Program-made: the position numbers and the translations under genes
Assembly (NCBI GenBank): GCA_039028975.1
Contig: JBCCHB010000044.1
Coordinates: 38,582-102,581, forward strand
Direction of reading: 5' to 3'
DNA length: 64,000 nucleotides
Source of the DNA: JAHBNG01 sp039028975
GTDB lineage: Bacteria; Chloroflexota; Anaerolineae; Caldilineales; Caldilineaceae
Notes under the pieces: model-generated
What the model was told of the DNA's origin: nothing
The model's database searches: none
What the model saw: only the letters and a program-made list of their open reading frames with translations
In this document: in pieces, positions 63,912 through 64,000 of the stretch
How the letters are laid out: every line of letters begins with the position of its first letter
Position numbering within the stretch: position 1 is the stretch's first letter

Positions 63912-64000
63912 TAGAATTGCGGATAGCCGAAATAACGCTCAAGCCATGCTTGCGAACGGTAGAGATGTAAGAGCGAATGGAGCAGAAGGTATCAGCACCG
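63861..64000 (-). mobile_element. IS66-family insertion sequence, right end (partial)
   Basis: The transposase 3' end is on the minus strand. The left limit at about 63861 (gtgactactcagg) is estimated from the stop codon and from where the giant gene's native frame resumes. The element runs past the window end. Confidence 0.6.
63865..63999 (-). CDS. IS66-family transposase, C-terminal fragment (continues outside window)
   Basis: The minus frame reads GADTFCSIRSYISTVRKHG, then LSVISAIRNSIAGQPFIP and ends in MPE with TAG at 63865-63867. The FCxIRSYISTxRKxG..VL.A....G.P pattern is the typical C-terminus of IS66-type transposases (DDE). Only about 44 residues are in the window. It overlaps the frame of the giant protein in another frame, which supports an insertion. 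Confidence 0.7.
   Translation of the reverse strand, partial: GADTFCSIRSYISTVRKHGLSVISAIRNSIAGQPFIPATLPMPE

Noticed and set aside
1..64000. Many opposite-strand small open frames (e.g. 3539-3913, 40369-40701, 52273-52728)
   Set aside because: They mirror strong genes and lack ribosome sites or family resemblance.

Overview
The window looks like a chromosomal segment from a free-living, probably filamentous-type Chloroflexota (Anaerolineae/Caldilineae-like) bacterium. This is an inference from gene content: RHS/YD-repeat toxin proteins, LLM-class flavin oxidoreductase, DUF3500 Tat protein, FAS1-DUF3105 lipoprotein, phytanoyl-CoA-dioxygenase-like and amidohydrolase-2 genes, LuxR-type regulators and many short dispersed repeats. 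No rRNA, tRNA or CRISPR array was found.

Layout. (1) 1-6.9 kb: the 3' end of a large RHS-type polymorphic toxin gene with its candidate immunity gene, followed by two displaced tip/toxin/immunity cassettes. The second cassette is intact but has no start of its own; the third is decayed. (2) 7-19.5 kb: mixed housekeeping and hypothetical genes: a replication-relaxation protein, a DUF3500 Tat lipoprotein, a frameshifted M20 peptidase, RDD and SpoIIM-like membrane proteins, a FAS1-DUF3105 lipoprotein, a DtxR-family regulator, a cytochrome-b5-like protein, a VOC protein, an MFS transporter and an LLM oxidoreductase. (3) 19.9-28.9 kb: an assimilatory nitrate/nitrite gene set, all on +: nirB, nirD, a narK-type transporter, a molybdenum nitrate reductase, an unrecognised 147-aa protein and a siroheme-synthesis protein. 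Together they import nitrate, reduce it to nitrite and then to ammonium, and supply siroheme for NirB. (4) 29.7-41 kb: galE, a serine hydrolase, a methyltransferase, a selenoprotein of the glycine/betaine/proline reductase B family with an in-frame UGA and a visible SECIS hairpin, a frameshifted SIS-domain gene, two receiver-type regulators, a heterodimeric ABC exporter and an HdeD-like protein. (5) 41.4-51.3 kb: a probable catabolic region with two paralogous amidohydrolases, a Rieske ferredoxin, two phytanoyl-CoA-dioxygenase-like enzymes, an MFS transporter, a Gfo/Idh/MocA dehydrogenase and a sensor histidine kinase. (6) 51.7-64 kb: an IS630-family element with a -1 frameshift site, then a six-gene minus-strand GTPase cluster: two zinc-ribbon GTPases, a GAP1-like protein, a formylglycine-generating-enzyme-like protein, a third zinc-ribbon GTPase and a giant 1.5-kaa protein whose 5' end is cut by an IS66-family element at the window edge.

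The GTPase cluster is the best candidate for a poorly characterised system. It matches what I recall of predicted 'double-GTPase' NTP-dependent conflict systems, and here it lies between two insertion sequences. Intergenic DNA carries at least five families of short repeats, several with inverted-repeat ends (MITE-like), found at two or more places within the window. Similarity statements rest on reading the sequence by eye; no database search was run.
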